DNA of 64,000 nucleotides from Rhodopseudomonas palustris (GTDB lineage: Bacteria; Pseudomonadota; Alphaproteobacteria; Rhizobiales; Xanthobacteraceae). Positions 15,860-24,530 of this stretch are shown one piece after another. How positions within the stretch are numbered: the first letter of the stretch is position 1; each line of letters opens with the position of its first letter. The stretch covers positions 24,446 through 88,445 of the forward strand of contig JACRJB010000023.1 in the NCBI GenBank assembly GCA_016215605.1. The letters run 5' to 3'. The translations under genes and the position numbers were made by a program. The notes beneath the pieces are model-generated. The model had not been told where the DNA came from. It saw only the letters and a list, made by a program, of their open reading frames with translations, and made no database searches.

Positions 15860-17619
15860 CTGCCAGGCGCGTCCGCCAGCTCGGCCGGATTCGCATCCGG
15901 CAGACCGATGCGGGGCGGCGCGACCGGGTCACCCGACCGCGCGCCGAGCCATTGCACCCATTCGGTCCACCACGAGCCTTCGGCGTGCGGCGCCTCCTCG
16001 ACCCAGGCGTCCGGGCCGACATAGGGACCGTCCGCTTCCTTCGTCATCACCTGGTAGCCGCGCGCTTTCGACGACGGCGGCGAGACGATGCCAGCGTTGT
16101 GGCCTCCTCCGGTCAGACAATAGGTGATCTCGGCATCCGCCAGCAGGTGAATCTTGAAGGTCGAGCGCCACGGCGCGACGTGGTCGCGCAGCGTCCCGAC
16201 CACGAACATCGGCGTGTGGATGTCCGACAGGGCGATCGCCTTGCCGTCGACGACGTAGCGGCCCTCGGCCAGATCGTTGTCGAGGAACAGCTTGCGAAGA
16301 TATTCCGAATGCATCCGATAGGGCATCCGGGTCGCGTCCGCGTTCCAGGCCATCAGGTCGTTCGGCTCGGAGCGCTCGCCCATCAGATAGTCACGCACCA
16401 TCCGCGACCAGACCAGGTCGTTGGAGCGCAGCATCTGGAATGCGCCGGCCATCTGGGTGGCGTCGAGCACGCCGCGCTTCCACATGATGTCCTCAAGAAA
16501 GGCGACCTGGCTTTCGTTGATGAACAACGTCAGTTCGCCGGCCTCGGTGAAATCGGTCTGCGCCGCGAGTAGCGTGATCGATTTAAGGCGGCCATCGCCG
16601 TCGCGCGACATCGCCGCCGCGGCGATCGACAGCAATGTGCCGCCGAGGCAATAACCTACTGTATGGATCGGCTGGTGCGGAACGATGGCCCCGATGGTGT
16701 CGATCGCGGCCATCACGCCGAGACGACGATAGTCCTCAAGCGCGATGTCCCGATCCTTCGCGGTCGGATTGCGCCACGAGATCACGAACACGGTGAAGCC
16801 GTGTTCGGTGAGGTACTTCACCAGCGAATTGTGCGGCGACAGATCGAGAATGTAGTACTTCATGATCCAGGCCGGCACGATCAGGATCGGCTCCGGCCGG
16901 ACCTCGCCGGTCGTCGGCAGATACTGGATCAGCTCGATCAGTTCATTGCTGTAGACCACCTTCCCCGGCGTCACCGCGACATCGCGACCGACCTCGAAGT
17001 CCTGCTTCAGTGCGGTGTCGTGCGACATCAACTGCAACAGATCTTCCCACCAGTTGCGCAGGCCCGATGCGACGTTGCCGCCTTCGGAGGCGAGCGTCCG
17101 GCGGATCACTTCGGGATTGGTCAGCGCGCAGTTCGACGGCGCGAAAACGTCGAGCATCTGCCGCACCGAGAACTCGACGATTTTCTCGTTCTGCTGCGAG
17201 ACGCCGCGGACGCCGGTGGTGGCGTCGTGCCACCATTCTTCGGCGAGCAGAAAGCTCTGCGCCATGAGATTGAACGGTGGCTGCTGCCATTCTGGCGCGG
17301 CGAAGCGGCGATCCTGCGGCTGCGGCGCAATCAGCGACCAGGGCGGGGTGGCCTGGACCGACGCCTCCGTCCATTGCGAAGCACGGCGCAGCGCTTCGCG
17401 CGCGAGGTCGAGACGGCGCGCCGGCGCCCAGAACAGATGCGAGAGCCAGTCCGCATAAGCGAGCGACAACGCGGTCGGCGACAATCCGCCGGTCAGCGGC
17501 GCCAACGTCGCGTGCAGCGACCGATCGCTGTCGTTCGGCCCGGCATGTTTCACAGGGGCCAGCGACGAATGCGGCTCGCCGGCGGTTGGGGTGGCGGGGA
17601 CTCGGGTCGGCAACATCAT
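15841..17619 (-). CDS. phaC: Class I polyhydroxyalkanoate synthase
   Basis: A 592-residue PHA polymerase that joins (R)-3-hydroxyacyl-CoA into storage polyester at granules. The N-terminal PhaC_N region is followed by an alpha/beta-hydrolase core with the lipase-like box GYCLGG, whose C324 is the catalytic nucleophile. GTLRDHVAPW supplies the catalytic Asp and GGGHNAGIV the His. Length and motif order match class I enzymes such as that of Cupriavidus necator. No phaA, phaB, phaR or phasin gene adjoins. A FNR/FixK-type box lies about 200 bases upstream, which fits polymer synthesis as a redox sink under low oxygen. Confidence 0.95.
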   Translation of the reverse strand: MMLPTRVPATPTAGEPHSSLAPVKHAGPNDSDRSLHATLAPLTGGLSPTALSLAYADWLSHLFWAPARRLDLAREALRRASQWTEASVQATPPWSLIAPQPQDRRFAAPEWQQPPFNLMAQSFLLAEEWWHDATTGVRGVSQQNEKIVEFSVRQMLDVFAPSNCALTNPEVIRRTLASEGGNVASGLRNWWEDLLQLMSHDTALKQDFEVGRDVAVTPGKVVYSNELIELIQYLPTTGEVRPEPILIVPAWIMKYYILDLSPHNSLVKYLTEHGFTVFVISWRNPTAKDRDIALEDYRRLGVMAAIDTIGAIVPHQPIHTVGYCLGGTLLSIAAAAMSRDGDGRLKSITLLAAQTDFTEAGELTLFINESQVAFLEDIMWKRGVLDATQMAGAFQMLRSNDLVWSRMVRDYLMGERSEPNDLMAWNADATRMPYRMHSEYLRKLFLDNDLAEGRYVVDGKAIALSDIHTPMFVVGTLRDHVAPWRSTFKIHLLADAEITYCLTGGGHNAGIVSPPSSKARGYQVMTKEADGPYVGPDAWVEEAPHAEGSWWTEWVQWLGARSGDPVAPPRIGLPDANPAELADAPGSYVLQA

Positions 17620-17815
17620 CGCCTCATCTCTCAGCGCGTCGACACGATCTAAGGACAGCCGCCGGTTCGCGGCAGCCCCGCGCCTTCAACATATAGGATG
17701 ACGAAGCTGTCATCGCGCCGTCACGCATCCGTAGATTGCCGCGGCACTCGACCAATGGTTAAGGGATCGTAGCGCCGCGATACGTCGCAGCATCGCAGCC
17801 GGCGGCGATGCGTCG

Positions 17816-17829
17816 TTGACGATGATCAA
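17816..17829. promoter_or_regulatory. FNR/FixK-type box upstream of phaC
   Basis: TTGACGATGATCAA fits TTGAC-N4-ATCAA. It lies between the 3' end of the Usp gene and phaC, 197 bases before the phaC ATG. The long leader it implies (about 160 bases) makes the assignment less certain. Confidence 0.65.
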
Positions 17830-17876
17830 TGCGGAACTCTACGTAGTTCACCGGCACGCTGCGCCGGTCACGTGCC

Positions 17877-18707
17877 TCAGCGCGCCAGAAACGCGCAGCG
17901 GGTGGTCTGCTCGATCAGATGCTGGGTGACGCCACCAAGGATCCACTCGCGGAATCGCGAATGACCGTAGGCGCCCGCAATAATGATGCCGGCGCCCGCT
18001 TCGGTCGCGACCGTTTCGAGTTGCTCGGCGACATACCCGGTCGCAGACGGCACTTCGGCGACGGCGTGGATATGATGCCGGGACAGCCAGTCGACCACGT
18101 CGTGGACGCCGGCGAGCGCCTGGGCGCGGTCGCCGTCTTCCTCGACGATTTCGGCGACGGTGACATGGCTCGCCTGACGCAGCAGCGGGAGTGCGTCGAC
18201 GATGGCGCGACGGGCCTCCGGATTGTCCTTCCAGGCCACCAGCACGCTCGACAGATCGACACGGCAGACGTCGGCCGGCACGACCAGCAACGGGCGCCCG
18301 ATCCGCATCACCAGATCGGCGGGCTCCGCCACCGAGAACGGATCGCTCAGCGGTCCCTGCGTCGCTGTGCCGACAACGGCAATGTCCGCCGCGCGAGCCT
18401 GCTGCACGATGTATTTGGCGGGCTGTTCGATCGCCGACCGCCATTGCAGCTCGCGGGCATGGCCTTGCATCGCCTGCCGGAATTCTGTCTCCAATTCGCC
18501 GAGGCGCTGCCGGATCGTGGCAAGGCCCTGCTCGAGCAGCCGCTCGGCCAGATCGCCCGACGTATAGTATGGCGGCGGGCTGAGATCGGAAGCCGCGATG
18601 CCGATCAACCGGGCCTCGAACCGCTCCGCCAGTTCAGCGGCGACCCCGAGGGGGCACGCGTTCGGCCGATCGCACGACAGGGCAACCATCACCGTCGTAT
18701 ACGTCAT
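17877..18707 (-). CDS. Tandem universal stress protein (UspA family)
   Basis: A 276-residue cytoplasmic protein made of two Usp folds. The second fold keeps the ATP-binding motif GAYGHSRFREWILGGVT (about 245-262); the first is degenerate. The ATG at 18707 is chosen over a GTG two codons upstream because GGAGG lies 5 bases before it. It is divergent from a second tandem Usp gene, and the two share a 175-base promoter region with a degenerate FNR box. Tandem Usp proteins in this setting are often induced at low oxygen. Confidence 0.93.
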   Translation of the reverse strand: MTYTTVMVALSCDRPNACPLGVAAELAERFEARLIGIAASDLSPPPYYTSGDLAERLLEQGLATIRQRLGELETEFRQAMQGHARELQWRSAIEQPAKYIVQQARAADIAVVGTATQGPLSDPFSVAEPADLVMRIGRPLLVVPADVCRVDLSSVLVAWKDNPEARRAIVDALPLLRQASHVTVAEIVEEDGDRAQALAGVHDVVDWLSRHHIHAVAEVPSATGYVAEQLETVATEAGAGIIIAGAYGHSRFREWILGGVTQHLIEQTTRCAFLAR

Positions 18708-18807
18708 CCGCACCTCCCAGAGTTCAGCCGACTCGAACTAATCGCTCTGCCGGGCACCTTATTGCTGCAACCGAGCCATGTTTCTGCAGCAGACCCGGCG
18801 CAACACG

Positions 18808-18848
18808 ATGAGCTAGATCAAAGTGTGGTGCTTTGATGCCGGTATATT
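18808..18848 (+). promoter_or_regulatory. Degenerate FNR box plus -10 element before Usp gene
   Basis: ATGAGCTAGATCAA at 18808-18821 keeps one perfect half-site and the TGA-N6-TCA core. A TATATT hexamer at 18843-18848 is exactly where a -10 would be for a box centred at -41.5. The predicted start near 18856 leaves a 27-base leader before ATG 18883. Confidence 0.55.
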
Positions 18849-18882
18849 GCACGGCAAATCGCATCATGCGGAGAGCCCAGCC

Positions 18883-19716
18883 ATGCTGAATGATATTGTC
18901 GTGCACATTCCGGCCGACAGGCCGGCCGACGGCATCGTCGAATGCGCCGTCTCCGTCGCCAAGGCGTTCGACGCTCACCTCGACGGCATCGTCTGCACCT
19001 ATCAGCCGATCAATCCTGCGATCGTGGTCGGCGCGTCGGCGGCGTACTACGCCGCGGCCAATCAGTACAACACCGACAACGACGAAGCCTCGGCGCGCCT
19101 CGATCAATTCGAGATCGCCGCCCGCGCCGCCGGCATCACGCACGGAGCGCGAAGCATCTGCGACACCCCGGTGCTCGCCAACGAGTCGCTGTCGGAAATT
19201 TCCCGCCTCTACGATCTCAGCGTGGTGCCGCAGCCCGATCGCGCCCGGCCTGGTCACCAGGACCCGCTGCCGGAAAGCATCCTGTTCAATTCCGGCAAGC
19301 CGTTGCTGATGGTGCCCTACATCCAGACCGAACCGATGCATCTCGACCGGATGCTGATCTGTTGGGACGGCGGACGGCAGGCGGCCCGCGCCGTGCACGA
19401 CGCCATGCCGTTCCTGCGTCGGGCCAAGACGATCGACGTCCTGGCGGTCAACGAGGACGAGGAGGAGGTCGGTCAGGCTTCGACGGACGCCCTGCTGGCG
19501 CATCTGCTGCGACACGACCTCGCCGCGACCGCGCACCGCTTCACCTCGCCGCCGACCAACATCCACAACACCATCCTGTCCCTGGCGGCCGATATCGGCG
19601 CCGACATGCTGGTGATGGGCGGTTACGGCCATTCGCGGCTGCGCGAATTCATCCTCGGCGGCGTGACCCGCGGCATCTTCAAATCGCTGACACTGCCGGC
19701 GCTGATCTCTCACTGA
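18883..19716 (+). CDS. Tandem universal stress protein (UspA family)
   Basis: A 277-residue protein with two Usp folds. The C-terminal fold has the nucleotide-binding motif GGYGHSRLREFILGGVTRG (about 245-265), while the N-terminal one lacks it. The ATG at 18883 follows GGAGAG; the upstream in-frame ATG at 18823 would fall before the predicted transcription start. It shares about a third of its residues by eye with the divergent Usp gene, so the two are likely old duplicates. The CBS-BON gene follows after 84 bases in the same direction, possibly co-transcribed. Confidence 0.93.
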   Translation: MLNDIVVHIPADRPADGIVECAVSVAKAFDAHLDGIVCTYQPINPAIVVGASAAYYAAANQYNTDNDEASARLDQFEIAARAAGITHGARSICDTPVLANESLSEISRLYDLSVVPQPDRARPGHQDPLPESILFNSGKPLLMVPYIQTEPMHLDRMLICWDGGRQAARAVHDAMPFLRRAKTIDVLAVNEDEEEVGQASTDALLAHLLRHDLAATAHRFTSPPTNIHNTILSLAADIGADMLVMGGYGHSRLREFILGGVTRGIFKSLTLPALISH

Positions 19717-19800
19717 GGTCGAATTTCTGCCGGCGGCGCCGATGGGTGCCGCGCGGCTCCACAGATCGCGGCACCGCCGTGCCGGAGAGGATTCCAGACC

Positions 19801-20532
19801 ATGCGCGCGAACCAGATCATGACGGCCCAGGTGGTGACGATCGGGCCGGAAGCCTCGATCGTCGATGCCGCCAATGCCATGCTCGAGCATCACGTCAGCG
19901 GCCTACCGGTGGTCGACGACGACGGCAAATTGATCGGCATCATCTCCGAGGGAGATTTCATCCGCCGTGCCGAGCTCGGCACCCAGCGCAAGCGCGGTCG
20001 CTGGCTGCGGCTGCTGCTCGGCCCCGGCACATGTGCGGCGGATTTCGTGCACGAGCACGGCCGGAAGGTCGGCGAGGTCATGACCCATCACCCGCACACG
20101 ATCAACGAGGACACGTCGATCGAGGCCATCGTCAAGATGATGGAGAAGCATCACGTCAAGCGACTGCCGGTGATGCGCGGCGCCCGGCTGGTCGGCATCG
20201 TCACCCGCAAGAATCTGCTTCGGGCGGTCGCCAATCTGGCCCGGGAAGTGCCCGACCCGACCGCGGCCGACGACAAGATCCGTGAAAAGATCGTCGCCGA
20301 GATCGAACGCAACGACTGGCGGCCATTCGGCCTCAGCGTGCTGGTGCGGGACGGCGTCGTTCACCTCAACGGCGTGATCACCGAGGAGCGGTCGCGCCAG
20401 GCGGCGATCGTGGCCGCGGAGAACGTCTGCGGCGTCCGGGAGGTGCACGACCATCTGTGCTGGGTCGACACCATGTCGGGCTTCTACCTCAATTCCCCGG
20501 AAGACGACCGTTCGGCCAAGAAGGCGATCTGA
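19801..20532 (+). CDS. CBS-CBS-BON domain protein
   Basis: A 243-residue protein. Two CBS motifs occupy about 1-60 (MRANQIMTAQVVTIGPEASI) and 93-150 (VGEVMTHHPHTINEDTSIEA). A BON domain covers about 160-225 (GLSVLVRDGVVHLNGVITEE), a fold linked to phospholipid or osmotic-stress proteins. There is no signal peptide, so it is probably cytoplasmic. It sits between the Usp gene and fixL. The role is unknown; CBS pairs often bind adenine nucleotides and so report energy state. Confidence 0.9.
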   Translation: MRANQIMTAQVVTIGPEASIVDAANAMLEHHVSGLPVVDDDGKLIGIISEGDFIRRAELGTQRKRGRWLRLLLGPGTCAADFVHEHGRKVGEVMTHHPHTINEDTSIEAIVKMMEKHHVKRLPVMRGARLVGIVTRKNLLRAVANLAREVPDPTAADDKIREKIVAEIERNDWRPFGLSVLVRDGVVHLNGVITEERSRQAAIVAAENVCGVREVHDHLCWVDTMSGFYLNSPEDDRSAKKAI

Positions 20533-20678
20533 CCTTTCCGGCCGATCCCCGATCTGACATCCATGACCGATGTGGCGGACAGCCCCTCCGCCGCAGCGGG
20601 TCTCGTTGTGCATTGCGTCCGTTGCGGATCAGAACACCTATATGATAAGAAAAATACATTGAGTTGCGAAGGTAGCGC

Positions 20679-22211
20679 GTGACGGACCAAGCCCTATCGT
20701 CATCGGAATCCCTGGCGCGCGACAGGCGGCTGCAGCAGGGGATCGACAACTACGGCGTCGGCAGCTGGGAGATGAATCTCGCCACGCGGGATTTGGTGTG
20801 GTCTGCGACGACGCGCCGGCTGTTCGGCATCGCGCCCGACACGCCGATCGACTTCGACGGCTTCCTGTTGCTGGTCGATCCGGAGGACCGCGACCGCGTC
20901 GCGCAAGCGGTGCAGCGCTCGATCGACAGCGGCGAAAATATCGACATCATGTTCCGCGTCACCGACAAGGGGCAGCCCGGGCATTGGCTCCGGGGCCGCG
21001 GCGGATTGGTCAAGGAAGCCGGCACCGCCGGTTATCTCTGCGGCATCATCCTCGACGTCGACCAGCAGAAGGTGCTCGAACAGGAACTGCGGCTGCAGCA
21101 GAACCAGCTCCGCTCGATCCTGGACACCGTGCCGGACGCGATGATCCTGATCGACGGCCGCGGCATCATGCGGTTCTTCTCCAGCGCTGCCGAGCGGATG
21201 TTCGGGCTGACCGAGAAGGAAGCGATCGGCCAGAACATCAGCGTTCTGATGCCCCGCCCCGACGCCACCCGTCACGACAATTACATCACCCGCTACAACT
21301 CCACCGGCGAGCGTCACATCATCGGCATCGGCCGCATCGTCACCGGCCAGCGCAAGGACGGCACGACGTTCCCGATCCATTTGTCGATCGGCGAGATGGA
21401 GTCCGGCGGCGAACGGTATTTCACCGGCTTCATCCGCGATCTCACCGAGTATCAGCAGACCCAGGCGCGACTGCACGAACTGCAAGCCGAGCTGGTGCAC
21501 GTCTCGCGGCTGACCGCGATGGGCGAAATGGCGTCGGCACTGGCGCACGAACTGAATCAGCCATTGTCGGCGATCAGCAACTACATGAAGGGCTCGCGCC
21601 GGCTGCTCGCCGGCAGCCAGGATCCGAACGTCTCCAAGATCGAGAACGCCATGGAGCGCGCGTCCGAGCAGGCGCTGCGCGCGGGACAGATCATCCGCCG
21701 CCTGCGCGACTTCGTCGCACGTGGCGAATCCGAGAAGCGGGTCGAGAGCCTCGCCAAGCTGGTCGAGGAGGCCGGCGCGCTGGGCCTGACCGGCGCCCGC
21801 GAACAAGGCGTCTTGCTGCGCTTCAACCTCGACACGCTGAGCGACCTGGTGCTGGTCGACCGGGTCCAGATTCAGCAGGTGCTGGTCAATTTGTTTCGCA
21901 ATGCTCTTGAAGCGATGGCCAATTCAGAGAAAAAGGAATTGGTCGTTTCCAACGCCCGCGTCGCCGATCACATGATCGAGGTGTCGGTCGCCGATACCGG
22001 TGGCGGATTCCACGAGGATGTCAGATCGAACCTGTTTCAGACCTTTTTCACCACCAAAGAGACCGGAATGGGTGTCGGATTGTCGATAAGCCGCTCGATC
22101 ATTGAGGCCCATGGCGGTCGGATGTGGGCCGAGACCAACCCATGGGGTGGCGCGACCTTCCGCTTCACGCTTCCCGCCGCGGCGCAAGAGGACCTCGCCG
22201 ATGCCACGTAG
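20679..22211 (+). CDS. fixL: Oxygen-sensing haem-PAS histidine kinase FixL
   Basis: A 510-residue soluble sensor kinase that phosphorylates FixJ when its haem loses oxygen. A first PAS domain covers about 20-130 and the haem-binding PAS about 140-258. Proximal haem ligand H199 sits in RHDNYITRY, with R205, H213 and R219 matching the distal-pocket residues R206, H214 and R220 of Bradyrhizobium FixL. The phospho-acceptor H290 is in ALAHELNQPLSAIS, followed by N, G1 (ADTGGGF) and G2 (GMGVGLSI) boxes. The start is GTG 20679. Its stop lies 11 bases inside fixJ, so the two are translationally coupled. Confidence 0.96.
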   Translation: MTDQALSSSESLARDRRLQQGIDNYGVGSWEMNLATRDLVWSATTRRLFGIAPDTPIDFDGFLLLVDPEDRDRVAQAVQRSIDSGENIDIMFRVTDKGQPGHWLRGRGGLVKEAGTAGYLCGIILDVDQQKVLEQELRLQQNQLRSILDTVPDAMILIDGRGIMRFFSSAAERMFGLTEKEAIGQNISVLMPRPDATRHDNYITRYNSTGERHIIGIGRIVTGQRKDGTTFPIHLSIGEMESGGERYFTGFIRDLTEYQQTQARLHELQAELVHVSRLTAMGEMASALAHELNQPLSAISNYMKGSRRLLAGSQDPNVSKIENAMERASEQALRAGQIIRRLRDFVARGESEKRVESLAKLVEEAGALGLTGAREQGVLLRFNLDTLSDLVLVDRVQIQQVLVNLFRNALEAMANSEKKELVVSNARVADHMIEVSVADTGGGFHEDVRSNLFQTFFTTKETGMGVGLSISRSIIEAHGGRMWAETNPWGGATFRFTLPAAAQEDLADAT

Positions 22212-22818
22212 GGGCAGCGTGTATGTCATCGACGACGATCAGGCGATGCGGGATTCGCTCGAATTTCTACTCGGCTCGGCCGATTTCGATGTGAAGTTGT
22301 TCGAGTCGGCGCTCGACTTCCTGAACCAGATGCCGGGCCTGCCGTTCGGCTGCATCGTCTCCGACGTGCGCATGCCCGGCATGAACGGCATGGACCTGCT
22401 GAAGCAGCTCAAGAACGATCGGGCGCGGCTGCCGGTCGTGATCATGACCGGCCATGGCGACGTGCCGTTGGCGGTCGAAGCGATGAAGCTGGGCGCGATC
22501 GATTTCATCGAGAAGCCGTTCGAGGACGACCGGCTGATCGGCATGATCGAGACCTCGCTGAAGCAGGCCGGCGATGAAGCCCGGAGCGAGGCGGTGTCGC
22601 AGGACATCGTCACGCGCATCCAGTCGCTCAGCCCGCGCGAGCGCCAAGTGATGGACGGGCTGATCGCGGGAATGTCGAACAAGGTGATCGCCCGCGAGTT
22701 CGATATCAGTCCGCGTACCATCGAGGTCTACCGCGCCAACGTCATGACCAAGATGCAGGCCAGCAGCCTGTCGGAACTGGTGCGCATGGCGATGCGCGGC
22801 GGCGTCATCAAGGATTGA
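22201..22818 (+). CDS. fixJ: Response regulator FixJ
   Basis: A 205-residue activator, partner of FixL. The receiver domain (1-125) has phospho-acceptor D55 in CIVSDVRMPGMNG and the conserved K in FIEKPF. The LuxR-type HTH (about 140-200) begins SLSPRERQVMDGLIAGMSNK. The ATG at 22201 overlaps the fixL 3' end. Phospho-FixJ is expected to activate fixK, whose promoter carries a FixJ-like sequence 1.2 kb downstream. Confidence 0.96.
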   Translation: MPRRGSVYVIDDDQAMRDSLEFLLGSADFDVKLFESALDFLNQMPGLPFGCIVSDVRMPGMNGMDLLKQLKNDRARLPVVIMTGHGDVPLAVEAMKLGAIDFIEKPFEDDRLIGMIETSLKQAGDEARSEAVSQDIVTRIQSLSPRERQVMDGLIAGMSNKVIAREFDISPRTIEVYRANVMTKMQASSLSELVRMAMRGGVIKD

Positions 22819-22828
22819 GGCAGATCAA
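22815..22828 (+). promoter_or_regulatory. FNR/FixK-like box upstream of the stand-alone receiver
   Basis: TTGAGGCAGATCAA differs from TTGA[TC]-N4-ATCAA at one position and overlaps the fixJ stop codon. It is centred 82 bases before the receiver ATG. A TATTCT at 22850-22855 sits at the spacing expected for a -10 in a class II promoter. Confidence 0.6.
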
Positions 22829-22903
22829 CCTGCCTTCCGCGCCGGCGATTATTCTCTGACCCATGATGAAATTGCAGCCGGGTCGGGTGCGTGGGAACAG
22901 CTG

Positions 22904-23296
22904 ATGACCTCCGCGCCTCAAAAATCTGTTGTCTACGTCGTTGACGACGATCAGGGCGTGCTCGGATCGCTGCGTTTCTTGCTGGAAACCGACGGCTTCG
23001 AGGTACGCACTTTTCGCAGCGGCTCTGCCCTGCTCGATTCGCTCGGTGGCGGTCGGGTCGACTGCATCGTCGTGGACTACAAAATGCCGGGCATGAATGG
23101 CATCGACCTCGCCCAGAAGCTGCGGGATCGCAAGATTGCAACGCCCGTTGTGATGATCACCGGCTATCCGGACGAGAGCATTTCCAGTCGCGCTGCCGCC
23201 GTCGGCGTGCGGCACGTGGTGTTGAAGCCGCATCTCGAAGAGAGCCTGGTCTTCCACATCCGCGACGCGCTGCAGGGCAGCGACGCTTCGGCGTAA
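22904..23296 (+). CDS. Single-domain response regulator, FixT-like candidate
   Basis: A 130-residue receiver with no output domain. The acidic pocket is VVDDD, phospho-acceptor D58 lies in CIVVDYKMPGMNG, and the TGYPD and LKPH segments supply the T and K of the fold. It sits between fixJ and fixK. In Caulobacter, the receiver-like protein FixT, made under FixK control, inhibits FixL; the FixK-like box in front of this gene fits that loop. Unlike Caulobacter FixT it has only one cysteine (C54), so no Fe-S cluster is expected. It could instead act as a phosphate sink or a second FixL target. Confidence 0.85.
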   Translation: MTSAPQKSVVYVVDDDQGVLGSLRFLLETDGFEVRTFRSGSALLDSLGGGRVDCIVVDYKMPGMNGIDLAQKLRDRKIATPVVMITGYPDESISSRAAAVGVRHVVLKPHLEESLVFHIRDALQGSDASA

Positions 23297-23384
23297 AAGC
23301 CGACGCCGCGGCGCGCGGCCGTCAAGACAATGATTCAATTGATGTTTTGATCGCCTTGCCCGAAGGCGGGGCGGCGCCGCCTCC

Positions 23385-23408
23385 GTAAAAATACTTAGGG
23401 GGACCCCC
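23385..23408 (+). promoter_or_regulatory. Putative FixJ site and GC palindrome upstream of fixK
   Basis: On the minus strand the bases around 23385-23397 read CTAAGTATTTTTAC, resembling the TAMGTA-type FixJ recognition core. It is followed at 23398-23408 by the perfect palindrome GGGGGACCCCC. The fixK ATG is about 90 bases further on. Placement agrees with FixJ control of fixK. Confidence 0.5.
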
Positions 23409-23495
23409 TTAAGATATGGGGCGAAATACCTGGTCCCTGAAATCTTCATTACAACCTCGCCATCCGATCCAGATACCCCGATAGGAGATGGCAAG

Positions 23496-24185
23496 ATGCT
23501 GAACCAGTCGCTCAGGGCCCCGACCGCCGCCAAAGCTCCGGTTGACCCTTCCTGTTCTCCGGCTGATCAGTTTTTTGCGACCACCGGCCACGCCGGCCTG
23601 ATCGCCTCCGAATTCACCTACAAGAAGGAAGAGGAAATCTACGGCGAGGACGAGCCCTCCGAGTACGTCTACCAGGTCGTCTCCGGCGCGGTCCGCAGCT
23701 ACAAGCTCCTCTCCGACGGCCGCCGCCAGATCGGCGCCTTCTATCTCCCCGGTGACGTGTTCGGGTTGGAATCGGGACCGACCCATCGCCTCACCGCGGA
23801 AGCCATCGTCGACACCACGGTTCGCCTGCTGAAGCGCCGCAGCCTTGAACAGGCCGCCGCGACCGACGTCCACGTCGCCCGCAGCCTGTGGTCGATGACC
23901 GCCGGTGAGCTGCGCCACGCCGAAGATCACATGCTGCTGCTGGGCCGCAAGAATGCGATGGAGCGCGTCGCCAACTTCCTGCTGGAAATGGATCGCCGCC
24001 TCGCCGTGGCCGGTCTGATGGCGCTGCCGATGTGCCGCCGCGACATCGGCGACTATCTCGGCCTCACCCTCGAAACCGTCTCGCGCGCACTGTCGCAACT
24101 GCAGAGCCAGGGCATCCTCGGCTTCTCCGGCGCCCGTCAGATCGAGCTGCGCAACCGCCAGCAGCTCCGCAACCTCGACGCCTGA
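23496..24185 (+). CDS. fixK: Transcriptional regulator FixK
   Basis: A 229-residue Crp/Fnr-family activator. The beta-roll domain spans about 35-130 and the HTH has recognition helix ETVSRALSQLQ (about 193-203). It lacks the N-terminal cysteine cluster of FNR, so it does not sense oxygen directly; control comes through FixLJ. C180 in LPMCRRDIGDYLG appears to match the redox-sensitive C183 of Bradyrhizobium FixK2. It should bind the FNR-like boxes seen across this region, including those before nuoA, phaC and the receiver. The ATG at 23496 follows AGGAG. It ends before a strong terminator. Confidence 0.95.
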   Translation: MLNQSLRAPTAAKAPVDPSCSPADQFFATTGHAGLIASEFTYKKEEEIYGEDEPSEYVYQVVSGAVRSYKLLSDGRRQIGAFYLPGDVFGLESGPTHRLTAEAIVDTTVRLLKRRSLEQAAATDVHVARSLWSMTAGELRHAEDHMLLLGRKNAMERVANFLLEMDRRLAVAGLMALPMCRRDIGDYLGLTLETVSRALSQLQSQGILGFSGARQIELRNRQQLRNLDA

Positions 24186-24203
24186 GCGCGTTTGCGGCCC
24201 TTG

Positions 24204-24278
24204 GACGATGGCGGCACCGCCATCGTCGATGGGGCAGATATCTCTCCAGGACTGGCCGCCAGCAATGGCGGCCTTTTT
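24204..24278 (+). terminator. Double hairpin and rho-independent terminator after fixK
   Basis: A perfect 11-base stem (24204-24214 with 24217-24227, 2-base loop) is followed by a classic terminator: GGCCGCCA 24254-24261, loop GCAA, TGGCGGCC 24266-24273, then TTTTT. It closes the fixK transcript. Confidence 0.92.
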
Positions 24279-24429
24279 GTTGCGAGCAGGACGCGGCATC
24301 ACGCGTCAGCACGCTCACGACTCGAAAGAATTTTCTCTTCGGTTCCGATTTGATTGAAGAATGAACGCCTGACGGACAACCTATCGCCAGTTCATAGATT
24401 TTTATTTCACAGAACTGATTGACTTGGAC

Positions 24430-24455
24430 GGACGCCCCCGACCTCATGGGCGTCC
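24430..24455 (+). promoter_or_regulatory. Leader hairpin upstream of metY
   Basis: GGACGCCC 24430-24437 pairs with GGGCGTCC 24448-24455 around a 10-base loop, 76 bases before the metY ATG. It may be an RNA leader element. I do not see the conserved core of a SAM-II riboswitch, so no class is assigned. Confidence 0.35.
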
Positions 24456-24530
24456 CGGCGAACCTTCGCGTCGACCACCGGAGCCACACGGCGGCGGGGT
24501 TTGCCTCTCACATCGCCGCAGGATTCAGCC

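Noticed and set aside
23339..23353. TTGATGTTTTGATC as an FNR/FixK site upstream of fixK
   Set aside because: It is not an inverted repeat of the right type; the second half is in the wrong orientation.
24380..24530. SAM-II or SAM/SAH riboswitch before metY
   Set aside because: Only a simple hairpin is visible; the conserved core and pseudoknot sequences are not seen.
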